Shown here: in pieces, positions 9,905 to 18,199 of the stretch
How positions within the stretch are numbered: position 1 is the stretch's first letter
Layout of the letters: each line of letters opens with the position of its first letter
IMG/VR virus record: IMGVR_UViG_3300042881_002392
Coordinates: 1 to 20,635 of that record
Length of the DNA: 20,635 bases
Source of the DNA: a virus
Reading direction: 5' to 3' (one strand)
Position numbers and translations under genes: made by a program
Notes under the pieces: model-generated
The model's database searches: none
What the model was told of the DNA's origin: nothing
Seen by the model: only the letters and a program-made list of their open reading frames with translations

Positions 9905-10111
9905 ATGAAAACATGTGCTGGTTGTCCCAATCCCGCTGCTTGCGCTAAAGCAGGTAAGTGTTTGATGGCTGGTAAGCCTGCAATGGCAAAGGGTGGTGCT
10001 GTTAAAGGCAAGAAGCCCGGTGCCGCGCTAGCGATCATGATTGCTATGCCTGTTAAGGGTAAGGGCAAGACGAAGATGGCTATGGGTGGCTGTGCCACAA
10101 AGAAGAAATGA
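9905..10111 (+). CDS. small cysteine-motif basic protein, 68 aa
   Basis: The 68-residue protein begins MKTCAGCPNPAACAKAGKCL, giving C-x2-C-x5-C-x5-C (Cys 4, 7, 13, 19), spacing that could bind one zinc. The rest is Lys/Gly/Ala/Met-rich with repeated AKGG and MAMGG motifs. I have seen comparable CxxC-NPA-C-AGKC starts in phage proteins of unknown role. The ATG at 9905 has a good AAAGGAAA site seven bases upstream; longer in-frame starts from 9818 overlap the previous gene and are unlikely. Its TGA overlaps the next ATG as ATGA. Confidence 0.7.
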   Translation: MKTCAGCPNPAACAKAGKCLMAGKPAMAKGGAVKGKKPGAALAIMIAMPVKGKGKTKMAMGGCATKKK

Positions 10112-10266
10112 CGCCTAAGCAACAAGCCAAAGTTGGCAAGGTGATGAAGGAGTTTAAGGAAGGCTCTCTTCATCAGGGTGCTGGCAAGAAAGCTCCTACG
10201 GTGAAAAACCCTAAGCAGGCCATTGCCATTGCCTTGTCGGAAGCACGTAAAGCTAAGAAGAAATAA
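10108..10266 (+). CDS. DUF6496-like small protein, 52 aa
   Basis: The 52-residue protein starts MTPKQQAKVGKVMKEFKEGS and ends PKQAIAIALSEARKAKKK. The V-KVM-EFK-G-LH / KNPKQAIAIALSEA pattern is that of DUF6496, a short family of phages and bacteria whose function is not known. It is short but well supported: it is coupled to the previous gene by ATGA, and the next gene starts immediately after its TAA. The high lysine content suggests DNA or RNA contact. Confidence 0.75.
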   Translation: MTPKQQAKVGKVMKEFKEGSLHQGAGKKAPTVKNPKQAIAIALSEARKAKKK

Positions 10267-11526
10267 GTGAGCATAACAAGCTATCCCGCGCTAGTACGTA
10301 TTGCCTCTGATAGTAACACCGTTGCTATTGGAGGCACTAACGTTGATGCGTTCGGACGAGTTCGTGTAAGTAGTCCGTTAACTCTGTTTGATTCTTCGCA
10401 TCGCTACGCTGACAACAACCTCTGGGTCGATAGCATCACTGGCACTGCTGCCGCTACGTTCAGTGCAAATGAAGGGTTGGTCAATCTAACTGTTGGAAGT
10501 GCTAACAACGACCAAATCATTCGAGAAACTATAAAGGTTTTTGCTTATCAACCGGGCAAGAGCTTGTTGGTGATGAACACGTTTGTGTTCGGTGCAGCTA
10601 AGGCAAATCTACGTCAGCGTTGTGGTTATTTTGGTGTTGACAATGGAATGTATTTTGAGCGAGACGGACTCAACATATATCTTGTTGAACGTAGCAGTGT
10701 TAGCGGTTCTCCAGTAAATACACGTGTAGCACAAGCAAATTGGAATCAGGATAAGCTAGACGGCACAGGCCCATCTGGCATTACGTTAGATGTTTCTAAA
10801 GCTCAAATCTTGTATATGGATGTTGAGTGGCTGGGATTGGGTACGGTGCGAATGGGTTTTGTCATTGATGGTGTGTTTGTTCCAGCACACAGCTTCCATC
10901 ATGCCAATCTTGTCACTACAACGTACATCACCACTGCATCTCTGCCTCTGCGGTATGAGATGACAAACACAGCCGCCACTGCCAGTGCAAGCACGCTCAA
11001 GCAGGTGTGCTCGACGGTGATTTCCGAAGGTGGCTACGAGTTGCGCGGCGCACAGTTGTCTGCCGGGAATGTCATTACAAGTCCAACGACGCTAACCACT
11101 GCTGGTACGTTTTATCCGGTGGTATCTATCCGTCTGAAGTCTACCCGGCTTGATGCGATTGTTATTTTGACAGCGATATCTATTCTGGGCATAAGCAACA
11201 ACGCCAATTACAAGTGGGAAGTTGTTGCATCTGGAACTACAACGGGCGGTACGTGGGTTAGCGCGGGAACCAATTCTGGGGTTGAGTACAACATAACCGG
11301 CACTGCGTTCTCAAGCACTAATGGACGTATTTTAGCAACGGGCTTTTTCCAAGGCTCTAATCAAGGCTCAAGCAGCGTTGACATCTTGAAGGAAGCGTTG
11401 TTTGCTTCTCAGCTAGAGCGCAATTCGTTTACCGCCACCCCATACGAACTGACACTTGCTTGCGCGGCTGCGGCTAACGGGAATCAGGTGTTGGGTTCTT
11501 TGGATTGGGAAGAGATAAGTCGATGA
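10267..11526 (+). CDS. virion structural protein, 419 aa, GTG start
   Basis: The 419-residue protein resembles a well-known group of phage structural proteins. Its shared marks are DAFGRVRVSSPLTLFDSSHR (28-47), NDQIIRETIKVFAYQPGKS (about 80-98), FGAAKANLRQRCGYF (about 107-121), DKLDGTGPSGITLDVSKAQI (about 162-181) and LPLRYEMTN. It has no transmembrane or signal sequence and is rich in Thr/Ser/Ala beta-type segments. In other phages such proteins are found in particles, but the exact site (head decoration, tail or fibre) is not settled to my knowledge. The GTG directly follows the previous TAA, with AAGAAG as ribosome site. Its stop overlaps the next start as ATGA. Confidence 0.8.
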   Translation: MSITSYPALVRIASDSNTVAIGGTNVDAFGRVRVSSPLTLFDSSHRYADNNLWVDSITGTAAATFSANEGLVNLTVGSANNDQIIRETIKVFAYQPGKSLLVMNTFVFGAAKANLRQRCGYFGVDNGMYFERDGLNIYLVERSSVSGSPVNTRVAQANWNQDKLDGTGPSGITLDVSKAQILYMDVEWLGLGTVRMGFVIDGVFVPAHSFHHANLVTTTYITTASLPLRYEMTNTAATASASTLKQVCSTVISEGGYELRGAQLSAGNVITSPTTLTTAGTFYPVVSIRLKSTRLDAIVILTAISILGISNNANYKWEVVASGTTTGGTWVSAGTNSGVEYNITGTAFSSTNGRILATGFFQGSNQGSSSVDILKEALFASQLERNSFTATPYELTLACAAAANGNQVLGSLDWEEISR

Positions 11527-11864
11527 GCAATAAAAAGCGAACAGTGGCACAGACGCTGACAACAAGCAACCAAGATGTTTATGTTGTTCCGCCTACGTTT
11601 AGGGCTGATATCAACAGCATCTTTGTTTCTAATGGAAGCGACAGCACCGTTAACGTAACGCTACAATGGTATCGTGCTAGCGATGCAGCGTCGTTCGACA
11701 TTATGGATGCTGTGCAAATGAAATCACGTAGCATTCTGCAGATTACAGCACCTCTCTATCTTGATAAGAACGACAAAATTGTTGGCTTTGCTAGTGTTGG
11801 TAGCAGCGCCATCACCGTGTCTATTCGCACAGAAGAATTTTTTGCCAGTAATACACAATCATGA
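11523..11864 (+). CDS. putative small virion-associated protein, 113 aa
   Basis: The 113-residue product begins MSNKKRTVAQTLTTSNQDVY and is almost all beta-type: FRADINSIFVSNGSDSTVNV (about 29-48), TLQWYRASDA, then ILQITAPLYLDKNDKIVGFA and ITVSIRTEEF at the end. The IFVSN-STVNVTLQWY / PLYL-K-D-I-A / ITVSIR-EE arrangement resembles small proteins encoded beside virion genes in other phages. A role as a decoration or fibre component is inferred from its position behind the 419-residue structural protein. ATGA overlaps at both ends fix the start and show coupling. Confidence 0.7.
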   Translation: MSNKKRTVAQTLTTSNQDVYVVPPTFRADINSIFVSNGSDSTVNVTLQWYRASDAASFDIMDAVQMKSRSILQITAPLYLDKNDKIVGFASVGSSAITVSIRTEEFFASNTQS

Positions 11865-12226
11865 AACAACAACTTAACGAACAGCAAAAGAAATTCATTG
11901 ACGCATTGCTTGGCGATGCCAATGGTAGTCCCGTTCGCGCTAAAGAGCTTGCAGGCTATAGCAAAACCTATCCTACGAAGGAATTGATGTTTACTCTGAA
12001 AGAGCACATCATCGAAGCAACTCAGCTATACATTGCCATGCATGCTCCTAAAGCGGCTATGGCTGTCATCAGTGGCATCGATGATCCTACAGAGCTTGGC
12101 ATCAAGGAAAAGCTGTCTGCTGCCAAAGACCTTCTTGACAGGTCTGGTGTTGTTAAGACGGAGAAGCTGGAAGTGCAAACAAGTGGTGGCATTATGATAT
12201 TGCCTCCGAAGGACTCCTCTGAGTAA
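11861..12226 (+). CDS. terS: terminase small subunit
   Basis: The small terminase recognises the phage genome and regulates the large subunit during packaging. The 121-residue product has the N-terminal DNA-binding pattern of the family: LNEQQKKFIDALLGDANGSP (5-24) then VRAKELAGYSKTYPT, the expected helix-turn-helix. A central helical segment (EKLSAAKDLLDRSGVVKTEK) for oligomerisation follows, and then a C-terminal tail (GGIMILPPKDSSE) for contact with the ATPase. Length, motif order and location just before the large subunit gene agree. The ATG overlaps the previous stop as ATGA. Confidence 0.85.
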   Translation: MKQQLNEQQKKFIDALLGDANGSPVRAKELAGYSKTYPTKELMFTLKEHIIEATQLYIAMHAPKAAMAVISGIDDPTELGIKEKLSAAKDLLDRSGVVKTEKLEVQTSGGIMILPPKDSSE

Positions 12227-12228
12227 TA

Positions 12229-12690
12229 ATGACTAGAGAACTGGGACATTGGCTTCTTCCTCAACCTGTAGAGCGCACTGAATACGTCAAAATACCACGG
12301 CTTAGAAAAGGAATGCTCATCCCCTTTGGATATAGGGTTGAGGAGTCTGATCCAAATTGGTATGTCCCAATACCAAAAGAGCTTGATGCTCTAAAGATTG
12401 CTGAGCAATATTGCAAACGATATACGTTTCAGCAAGTTGCAAACTGGCTTACAAAACAAACAGAACGCTCAATATCTGGCGATGGGCTAAGGAAACGGCT
12501 TAGAGATGAAAGACGGCGAAAGCATAAACACAATTTCTATGTTGCCCTTGCCAGCAGATACAAAGACGCGCTCGAAAAGGCAAAAGCCTTCGAAACCACC
12601 CTTGGCAAAAAAGACAAAACAGCCTTCTTCGATCAAGAGCCCTATCTCAGTCTCTACGAGCGACACCCAATCCCTGAGCGCATTGAATGA
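12229..12690 (+). CDS. HTH protein between terminase genes, 153 aa
   Basis: The 153-residue protein has RLRKGMLIPFGYRVEESDPN (25-44) followed by a resolvase-like helix-turn-helix region. The latter comprises ALKIAEQYCKRYTFQQVANW (about 54-73) and the recognition part RSISGDGLRKRLRDERRRK (79-97). Proteins of this pattern (IPFGYR, VANWL, SIS--GLRKR) precede the large terminase in several phages, and I infer a DNA-recognition role in packaging. Its C-terminal 60 codons overlap the start of the large terminase gene in another frame, and this overlap fits a translation-coupled pair. A second small-terminase-like function is possible. Confidence 0.75.
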   Translation: MTRELGHWLLPQPVERTEYVKIPRLRKGMLIPFGYRVEESDPNWYVPIPKELDALKIAEQYCKRYTFQQVANWLTKQTERSISGDGLRKRLRDERRRKHKHNFYVALASRYKDALEKAKAFETTLGKKDKTAFFDQEPYLSLYERHPIPERIE

Positions 12691-14095
12691 AGTAGAGATT
12701 CAGAACATCATCTTCAAGCCCAATACAGGCCCTCAGACAGCCTTTCTAGCGTCTTCTGAGCGTGAGGTGCTGTATGGGGGTGCTGCAGGCGGTGGCAAGA
12801 GCTATGCGATGCTTGCAGACCCGCTGCGCTACATCAGCCATCCACAGTTTTCTGGATTGCTTCTGCGTCACACTACAGAAGAACTACGAGAACTTGTGTG
12901 GAAGTCTCAAGAACTCTATCCCAAAATCATTCCCGGCATCAAGTGGAGTGAGCGTAAGTTTCAATGGGAAGTGCCGGGTGGTGGCAGGCTGTGGATGTCC
13001 TACCTTGATAGAGACGAAGATGTGTTGCGCTATCAGGGTTTGTCGTTTAGCTGGATTGGTTTTGACGAGTTGACGCAATGGTCAACACCATTTGCATGGA
13101 ACTACATGCGTTCTCGTCTTCGTACAGCAGCGTCAGACCTGCCGGTGTACATGAGAGCATCAACAAATCCGGGTAATAGAGGGCATGCTTGGGTTAAGAA
13201 GATGTTCATTGACCCTTCACCACCCAATGAATCCTTCTGGGCTACTGACATCGACACTGGCAATGTCATGACATACCCTGAAGGACATAGTAGGGCAGGG
13301 CAACCGTTGTTTAAGCGACGATTTATCCCTGCAAAACTGTCTGATAACCCATATTTGACCAAATCTGGTGACTATGAAACAATGCTTTTGTCTTTGCCAG
13401 AGCATCAAAGGCGTCAACTACTAGAAGGAGATTGGGATGTTGCGGAAGGTGCTGCATTTCCTGAGTTCAAACGATCAATTCACGTGGTTGAGCCTTATTC
13501 TATTCCTTCCGATTGGACTCGTTTTCGTGCTTGCGACTACGGCTATGGTAGTTTTACTGCTGTGCTATGGTTTGCTGTTGCTCCTGACGAGTCTTTGGTG
13601 GTCTATCGCGAGCTATATGTCACAAAAGTGCTTGCCGAAGACTTGGCAGAACAGATTTTGAAGCTTGAAGCTGGTGAACGTATTCGATATGGGGTTCTAG
13701 ATAGCTCATGTTGGGCAAAACGTGGTGATACAGGCCCGTCTATCGCTGAAAGAATGATTTTAAGGGGATGTAAGTGGCGCCCTTCTGATCGTAGTGCTGG
13801 TAGTCGTGTTGCGGGTAAGAATGAAATACATCGACGTCTTCAAATTGATCAATTTACAGGGCATCCGCGCATAACATTCTTTCAAAACTGTACACAAACC
13901 ATTGCTGATTTGCCAACAATACCATTAGATAAGGCAAATCCAGAAGATGTTGACACTAAAGTTAAGAACGACCACACATACGATGCTTTTCGATACGGTG
14001 TTATGACTCGTCCACGTAGTGCAAACATCTTTGATTTTGATCCAGCTAAACAATCGCGTGGTCAGATCGTTTTCGACAAGAATTTTGGCTATTGA
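12506..14095 (+). CDS. terL: terminase large subunit
   Basis: This is the ATPase/nuclease motor that packages DNA. With the ATG at 12506 the protein has 529 residues. Walker A is LYGGAAGGGKSYAML (89-103), Walker B FSWIGFDEL (181-189) and the coupling motif STNPGN (219-224). The RNase H-type nuclease has acidic residues in FRACDYGYG (D344), VLDSS (D399) and KNDHTYDAFRYG (D489/D493). Residues 1-60 are Lys/Ser/Pro-rich and not required by the fold; they come from the 185-base overlap with the HTH gene. ATG 12506, ATG 12539 and TTG 12683 are all possible starts; the last would leave only an 8-base overlap. Function is certain, the start is not. Confidence 0.93.
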   Translation: MKDGESINTISMLPLPADTKTRSKRQKPSKPPLAKKTKQPSSIKSPISVSTSDTQSLSALNEVEIQNIIFKPNTGPQTAFLASSEREVLYGGAAGGGKSYAMLADPLRYISHPQFSGLLLRHTTEELRELVWKSQELYPKIIPGIKWSERKFQWEVPGGGRLWMSYLDRDEDVLRYQGLSFSWIGFDELTQWSTPFAWNYMRSRLRTAASDLPVYMRASTNPGNRGHAWVKKMFIDPSPPNESFWATDIDTGNVMTYPEGHSRAGQPLFKRRFIPAKLSDNPYLTKSGDYETMLLSLPEHQRRQLLEGDWDVAEGAAFPEFKRSIHVVEPYSIPSDWTRFRACDYGYGSFTAVLWFAVAPDESLVVYRELYVTKVLAEDLAEQILKLEAGERIRYGVLDSSCWAKRGDTGPSIAERMILRGCKWRPSDRSAGSRVAGKNEIHRRLQIDQFTGHPRITFFQNCTQTIADLPTIPLDKANPEDVDTKVKNDHTYDAFRYGVMTRPRSANIFDFDPAKQSRGQIVFDKNFGY

Positions 14096-14138
14096 TGACT
14101 TTGATGTATAACCCGACACCGCTACATAGGAAATAATT

Positions 14139-16211
14139 ATGGCTATTCGTAACGATAACAATTTTATTGACGATAAATCTATTGGTCTACCAGATGACAG
14201 CGGTGAAACCACGTTTGCTGGTGGTTCGCTCATCAATTTCGTCAAAGAACGATATAGTCGTTCGAAGCAATCTCGTCGTTACGATGAAGAACGTTGGCTT
14301 CGTGCCTATCGCAACTATCGCGGCATCTATGGTCCCGATATGAAGTTTACAGAGACTGAGAAGTCTCGCGTATTCATCAAAGTTACTAAAACAAAGGTGT
14401 TGGCGGCATATGGTCAAATCATTGATGTATTGTTTTCCGGTAGCAAGTTTCCTCTTTCTGTTGATCCTACTCCGCAACCGTTAGGTATTGCTGAGCATGT
14501 CCACATTGACGTTGCTGAAGAACAAAAGAAGGCTGCTGGACAGCCTGTAGCGCCTTCTATTGACATTACAAAGCCTCTTCCCCCCGGCACCAAGATTTCT
14601 GATTTGTTGGGATCGATGAAGAATGCTTTCAAAGGGCTTAATGTCAAAGAAGGTGCAGGCAAACTACCTACGCAGGTAACGTTTTCTCCAGCACAAGTTG
14701 CTGCACAGAAGATGGACAAGAAGATTCGTGATCAGCTTGATGAAAGCAAGGCTGCGACACATCTTCGTTCTACATCGTTTGAGCTTGCCCTATTTGGTAC
14801 AGGTATTATGAAGGGTCCGTTTGCAGTGGATAAGGAATATCCACGTTGGGAAAACGGTAAATATAAGCCCATTCTAAAAACTATGCCGAAGGCGCAGCAC
14901 GTTAGCGTCTGGAATAGCTACGTCGATCCTGATGCCAGCAACATCGATGAGTCTTCATATTTCATTGAGCGTCATAAGCTGAATAAGACTCAGTTGCTTG
15001 AGTTGAAGCGTCGTCCTATGTTTCGTAACAGCGTCATTGACGCACTTGTTGCTGACGGTCCCAACTATACAAAGGAATATTGGGAAGACGATTTGAGCGA
15101 TTATCAGCCCAACATGGGTGTTGAACGTTGGGAAGTTTTGGAATATTGGGGAAATGTCGATATTGAATTGCTTCGTGATAATGACATCGATATTCCTTCT
15201 GAGTTTGAGGACAGCGTTGAATTGCAGGCAAACATCTGGTTTAGTGGTGGCAAAATCATACGTCTTGTCCTCAATCCTTTTAAGCCTGCTCGTATTCCCT
15301 ACTACGTGGTGCCATATGAGCTAAATCCGTACTCGATGTTTGGTGTTGGCGTCTCTGAGAACATGGACGACACACAAACTTTGATGAACGGATTTATGCG
15401 GCTTGCTGTAGACAACGCTGTGCTTTCTGGAAATCTCGTATTTGAGATTGACGAAACCAATCTAGTGCCCGGTCAAGACTTGACAGTGTATCCCGGTAAG
15501 GTGTTTCGTCGTCAAGGCGGCGCACCCGGTCAAGCCTTGTTTGGAACATCGTTTCCTAACGTAGCTCAAACCAATCTTCAGCTATTTGATAAGGCGCGAG
15601 TGCTTGCTGATGAGTCTACCGGCATGCCTTCGTTTGCTCATGGACAAACAGGCGTAAGCGGTGTTGGTCGCACATCATCTGGCATTTCTATGCTGATGAA
15701 TGCTGCCTCTGTCAATATCAAAACTGTTATCAAGAATATGGACGACTATTTGCTTCGTCCTATTGGTGAAGCTTTCTTTAGCTTCAATATGCAGTTTGAT
15801 CCTGATCCTGAGATTGTTGGTGATCTTGAAGTTAACGCACGCGGCACTGAATCGTTGATGGCTAACGAAGTTCGTAGTCAACGTCTGCTTCAATTCTTGC
15901 AGGTTGTACAAAATCCTGTGCTGGCTCCTTTTGCTAAGCTGCCCTATATTGTCAGGGAAATTGCTAAGTCGATGGACCTTGATCCAGAGCTTGTATCTAA
16001 CGACATGGAAGAGGCAGCTAAGCAGGCCCTGCTGTTGCAGAAGATGCAGCCTCCTGCAGCGCCTATGGCACCGGGTGGTGAACAGCCGTTGCCTGTGTCT
16101 GACACTAGCGGTGGTGGTGGTGGTAACATGGGCGTTGGCACCGCTCCTACACCGGGTGAACCCGGCTTTAGTGCTGCACCTCCACAACAACCTCCTACTC
16201 CTGCACAATGA
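14139..16211 (+). CDS. portal protein
   Basis: The portal dodecamer sits at one head vertex and is the channel for DNA entry and exit. The 690-residue protein has KERYSRSKQSRRYDEERWLR near the start, RVFIKVTKTKVLAAYGQI, then HVSVWNSYVDPDA, IPYYVVPYELNPYSMFGVGV and the closing region DESTGMPSFAHGQTG / GRTSSGISMLMNAA, typical of portals of this size. Residues 637-690 form a Pro/Gly-rich tail (GGGGG, PTPGEPG, PPQQPPTPAQ) that is probably disordered. Its place directly after the large terminase and before scaffold and capsid supports the call. The ATG has AGGAAATAATT before it, an independent ribosome site after a 43-base gap. Confidence 0.9.
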   Translation: MAIRNDNNFIDDKSIGLPDDSGETTFAGGSLINFVKERYSRSKQSRRYDEERWLRAYRNYRGIYGPDMKFTETEKSRVFIKVTKTKVLAAYGQIIDVLFSGSKFPLSVDPTPQPLGIAEHVHIDVAEEQKKAAGQPVAPSIDITKPLPPGTKISDLLGSMKNAFKGLNVKEGAGKLPTQVTFSPAQVAAQKMDKKIRDQLDESKAATHLRSTSFELALFGTGIMKGPFAVDKEYPRWENGKYKPILKTMPKAQHVSVWNSYVDPDASNIDESSYFIERHKLNKTQLLELKRRPMFRNSVIDALVADGPNYTKEYWEDDLSDYQPNMGVERWEVLEYWGNVDIELLRDNDIDIPSEFEDSVELQANIWFSGGKIIRLVLNPFKPARIPYYVVPYELNPYSMFGVGVSENMDDTQTLMNGFMRLAVDNAVLSGNLVFEIDETNLVPGQDLTVYPGKVFRRQGGAPGQALFGTSFPNVAQTNLQLFDKARVLADESTGMPSFAHGQTGVSGVGRTSSGISMLMNAASVNIKTVIKNMDDYLLRPIGEAFFSFNMQFDPDPEIVGDLEVNARGTESLMANEVRSQRLLQFLQVVQNPVLAPFAKLPYIVREIAKSMDLDPELVSNDMEEAAKQALLLQKMQPPAAPMAPGGEQPLPVSDTSGGGGGNMGVGTAPTPGEPGFSAAPPQQPPTPAQ

Positions 16212-16429
16212 AGTATAAAGAATATCTACCAAAACTTGGCGTTCTAGCAACGCCTATTACATGGGACGCATTCGTTTTGATGATACATCATCACATCGAT
16301 AGCAATCGTCGCAAACTTGAACAGTCTACGGATTTGCCAGAAATATATCGGGCACAGGGTGCAATTATGGCGCTGACAGCGCTCACAAAACTGAAGGACG
16401 AAATCAATGGGCTTCGGGAAAAAACGTAG
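16208..16429 (+). CDS. small protein after portal, 73 aa
   Basis: The 73-residue protein begins MKYKEYLPKLGVLATPITWD and ends LTALTKLKDEINGLREKT; most of it is helical, with the pattern DLPEIYRAQGAIMALTALTK in the second half. Small genes of similar length and sequence character follow portal genes in related phages, so a packaging or head-tail accessory role is plausible but not shown. It is coupled to the portal gene by ATGA, and its last 23 bases overlap the next gene. Confidence 0.7.
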   Translation: MKYKEYLPKLGVLATPITWDAFVLMIHHHIDSNRRKLEQSTDLPEIYRAQGAIMALTALTKLKDEINGLREKT

Positions 16430-18134
16430 TAGTAAAGTTGGCGTTGGAGCCATCACTACAAACAAAAAGAAGTTGTTCGCTGAAGGCGGGATGATGGACG
16501 ATGGCAAAGACGTCGATCCCGTCAGCGGCAATGATGTGCCTACGGGTAGCCTTGCTGAAGAAGTGAGGGATGACGTTGACGCTAAGTTGTCACCGGGTGA
16601 GTTTGTCATCCCTGCTGATGTTGTTCGTTTTATTGGTCTTGAGCGACTGATGAAGCTGCGAGACGACGCTAAGCGTGGTCTTGCTCGTATGAATGACATT
16701 GGTCAAATGGGAAATGCTGAAGCCGTTGGTGAAGCCTCTGATGACTCGTTTGAAGAAGACGACGACTTCGAAAACGAAATCGATGGCATCATGAAGGAAG
16801 TCGATCAAAATGAAATTGGTCGTCAGACGGAGATGGCATTCAACACTGGTGGTTTCGTTAACGCTAGTTATTACGACATTGAAAAAGCACCAAAGAATCC
16901 TGCGCTAGACATTCGCTTCTTCAAAGATGTTGCTGGTAAAGACTTCTATATGCCGTTCATCAATGGCAAGCCTATGAAGCCTATGCCTAATGGTGCTATA
17001 CAGCAGAGTAGCAGACCTACAAAAAGAATAACTCCTAGTGACCCTCGCGGCGAAGCTGGTGGTGGCGCTGGCGGTGTAACTGGTGGTGTAAGTGGCGGTG
17101 TAACAAACAATACATCAGCAACAACAGGGTCAACAGCGACACAACAACAACAAATTTCAGACTCACAGAATGCTGGAGCAGGCTCTGGTATCAGTGGTGT
17201 TTATACGGGTAGCAACATTGCAGACTTTGGTCGTAATGATATGATTTACAATCCCGGTGGTAGCGGGCCTGCTGGTGAAGTTGTCACTGAAGACTTGTGG
17301 AACTCAAGCATTAGCAATGCTGATGTTAAACTCGGAACGACAGTATTAAGCACATTGGCATCTGCAATGGGTGTTCCCGGCATTGTGACGTTGCCGCTTC
17401 GCCTTGCCATCAACAAGTATGGAGCAGACGCTGTTAATGCCTATTTTGGTCGTCTCAATCAAGAGATGGTTGGTAAAGCTGGTGGTCTTGATACATCAAC
17501 TACGGAAGGCAGAGCTGGGGCAGCTTCACAGATTGATCAGCTTACAGACAAAGGCTCTTCTAAGCCTGCAGCAACTTCTGGTGCCATTGGTACAGGCAGC
17601 ATTGCCGCCCAAGCAAGTGCTGCTGTATCAGACGCGCTAAGGGGCACTGGTCTTTCTGACGAGCAGATTGGCACATTTGCACAACGTGCTGCAGATGCTA
17701 TCATTAGTGGTGCTGATCAAAATAATGCCATCAACAACGCAAAGAATGCTGCGGTCGATGCTATTCAAGAAAAATTTAGTGATCAATTTGGTCTAGCCAA
17801 TGTAACCAGAGAAGACATTGTAAACACCGTCTTCAATCGTCAAGCAGAAACACAAACAAGTGTTGTCGATACAGGCTTTAGCATGCCATATGAAGCTCCA
17901 GCATTTGACAGCACTGGTGACTTCAGCATGCCATATGAAGCTCCAGCATTTGACAACTTTGACTCGGCTGGTGTAGACTTCTGGAATTGGGATAATTTTG
18001 GTGGCGGCTACGACGGAGGCTATGGCATCGGCGGTGGTAGCTATGGCGGCTACGACGGAGGCTATGGCGGTGGCGGTGGCGGTGGCGGTGGCGGTGGCGG
18101 TGGATTTAAGCCGGAAACGTTTCAACTCAACTAA
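16407..18134 (+). CDS. large virion-type protein with Gly-rich repetitive tail, 575 aa
   Basis: The 575-residue protein has an N-terminal block that I recognise from structural-region phage proteins: VSGNDVPTGSLAEEVRDDVD (39-58), AKLSPGEFVIPADVVRFIGL (59-78) and LMKLRDDAKRGLARMND (81-97). The middle is Ser/Thr/Gly/Asn-rich and low in complexity. A helical section follows, and near the end FSMPYEAPAFD is repeated at residues 491 and 506. The last 45 residues are Gly/Tyr/Asp-rich and finish with a run of 13 glycines before FKPETFQLN. AAGGA stands eight bases before the ATG. A role in the particle, perhaps an ejected or head-tail protein, is inferred from position. Confidence 0.75.
   Translation: MGFGKKRSSKVGVGAITTNKKKLFAEGGMMDDGKDVDPVSGNDVPTGSLAEEVRDDVDAKLSPGEFVIPADVVRFIGLERLMKLRDDAKRGLARMNDIGQMGNAEAVGEASDDSFEEDDDFENEIDGIMKEVDQNEIGRQTEMAFNTGGFVNASYYDIEKAPKNPALDIRFFKDVAGKDFYMPFINGKPMKPMPNGAIQQSSRPTKRITPSDPRGEAGGGAGGVTGGVSGGVTNNTSATTGSTATQQQQISDSQNAGAGSGISGVYTGSNIADFGRNDMIYNPGGSGPAGEVVTEDLWNSSISNADVKLGTTVLSTLASAMGVPGIVTLPLRLAINKYGADAVNAYFGRLNQEMVGKAGGLDTSTTEGRAGAASQIDQLTDKGSSKPAATSGAIGTGSIAAQASAAVSDALRGTGLSDEQIGTFAQRAADAIISGADQNNAINNAKNAAVDAIQEKFSDQFGLANVTREDIVNTVFNRQAETQTSVVDTGFSMPYEAPAFDSTGDFSMPYEAPAFDNFDSAGVDFWNWDNFGGGYDGGYGIGGGSYGGYDGGYGGGGGGGGGGGGGFKPETFQLN
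17880..17955 (+). repeat. 31-bp direct repeat in the 575-aa gene
   Basis: A 31-bp sequence beginning AGCATGCCATATGAAGCTCC occurs at 17880-17910 and 17925-17955 without mismatch, a 45-bp (15-codon) period. Identity at third codon positions suggests recent duplication. Confidence 0.9.
18003..18103 (+). repeat. Gly-codon minisatellite
   Basis: A 24-bp unit (GGCGGCTACGACGGAGGC plus TATGGC) occurs at 18003-18026 and 18045-18068. It is followed by an uninterrupted run of GGTGGC-type hexamers to 18103. Such runs vary in length by slippage. Confidence 0.85.
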
Positions 18135-18199
18135 AACCAATCTACATATTGTTACTCACCAAATCATTTTCAAATAATCATTAAAGGAATTTTTAACAC

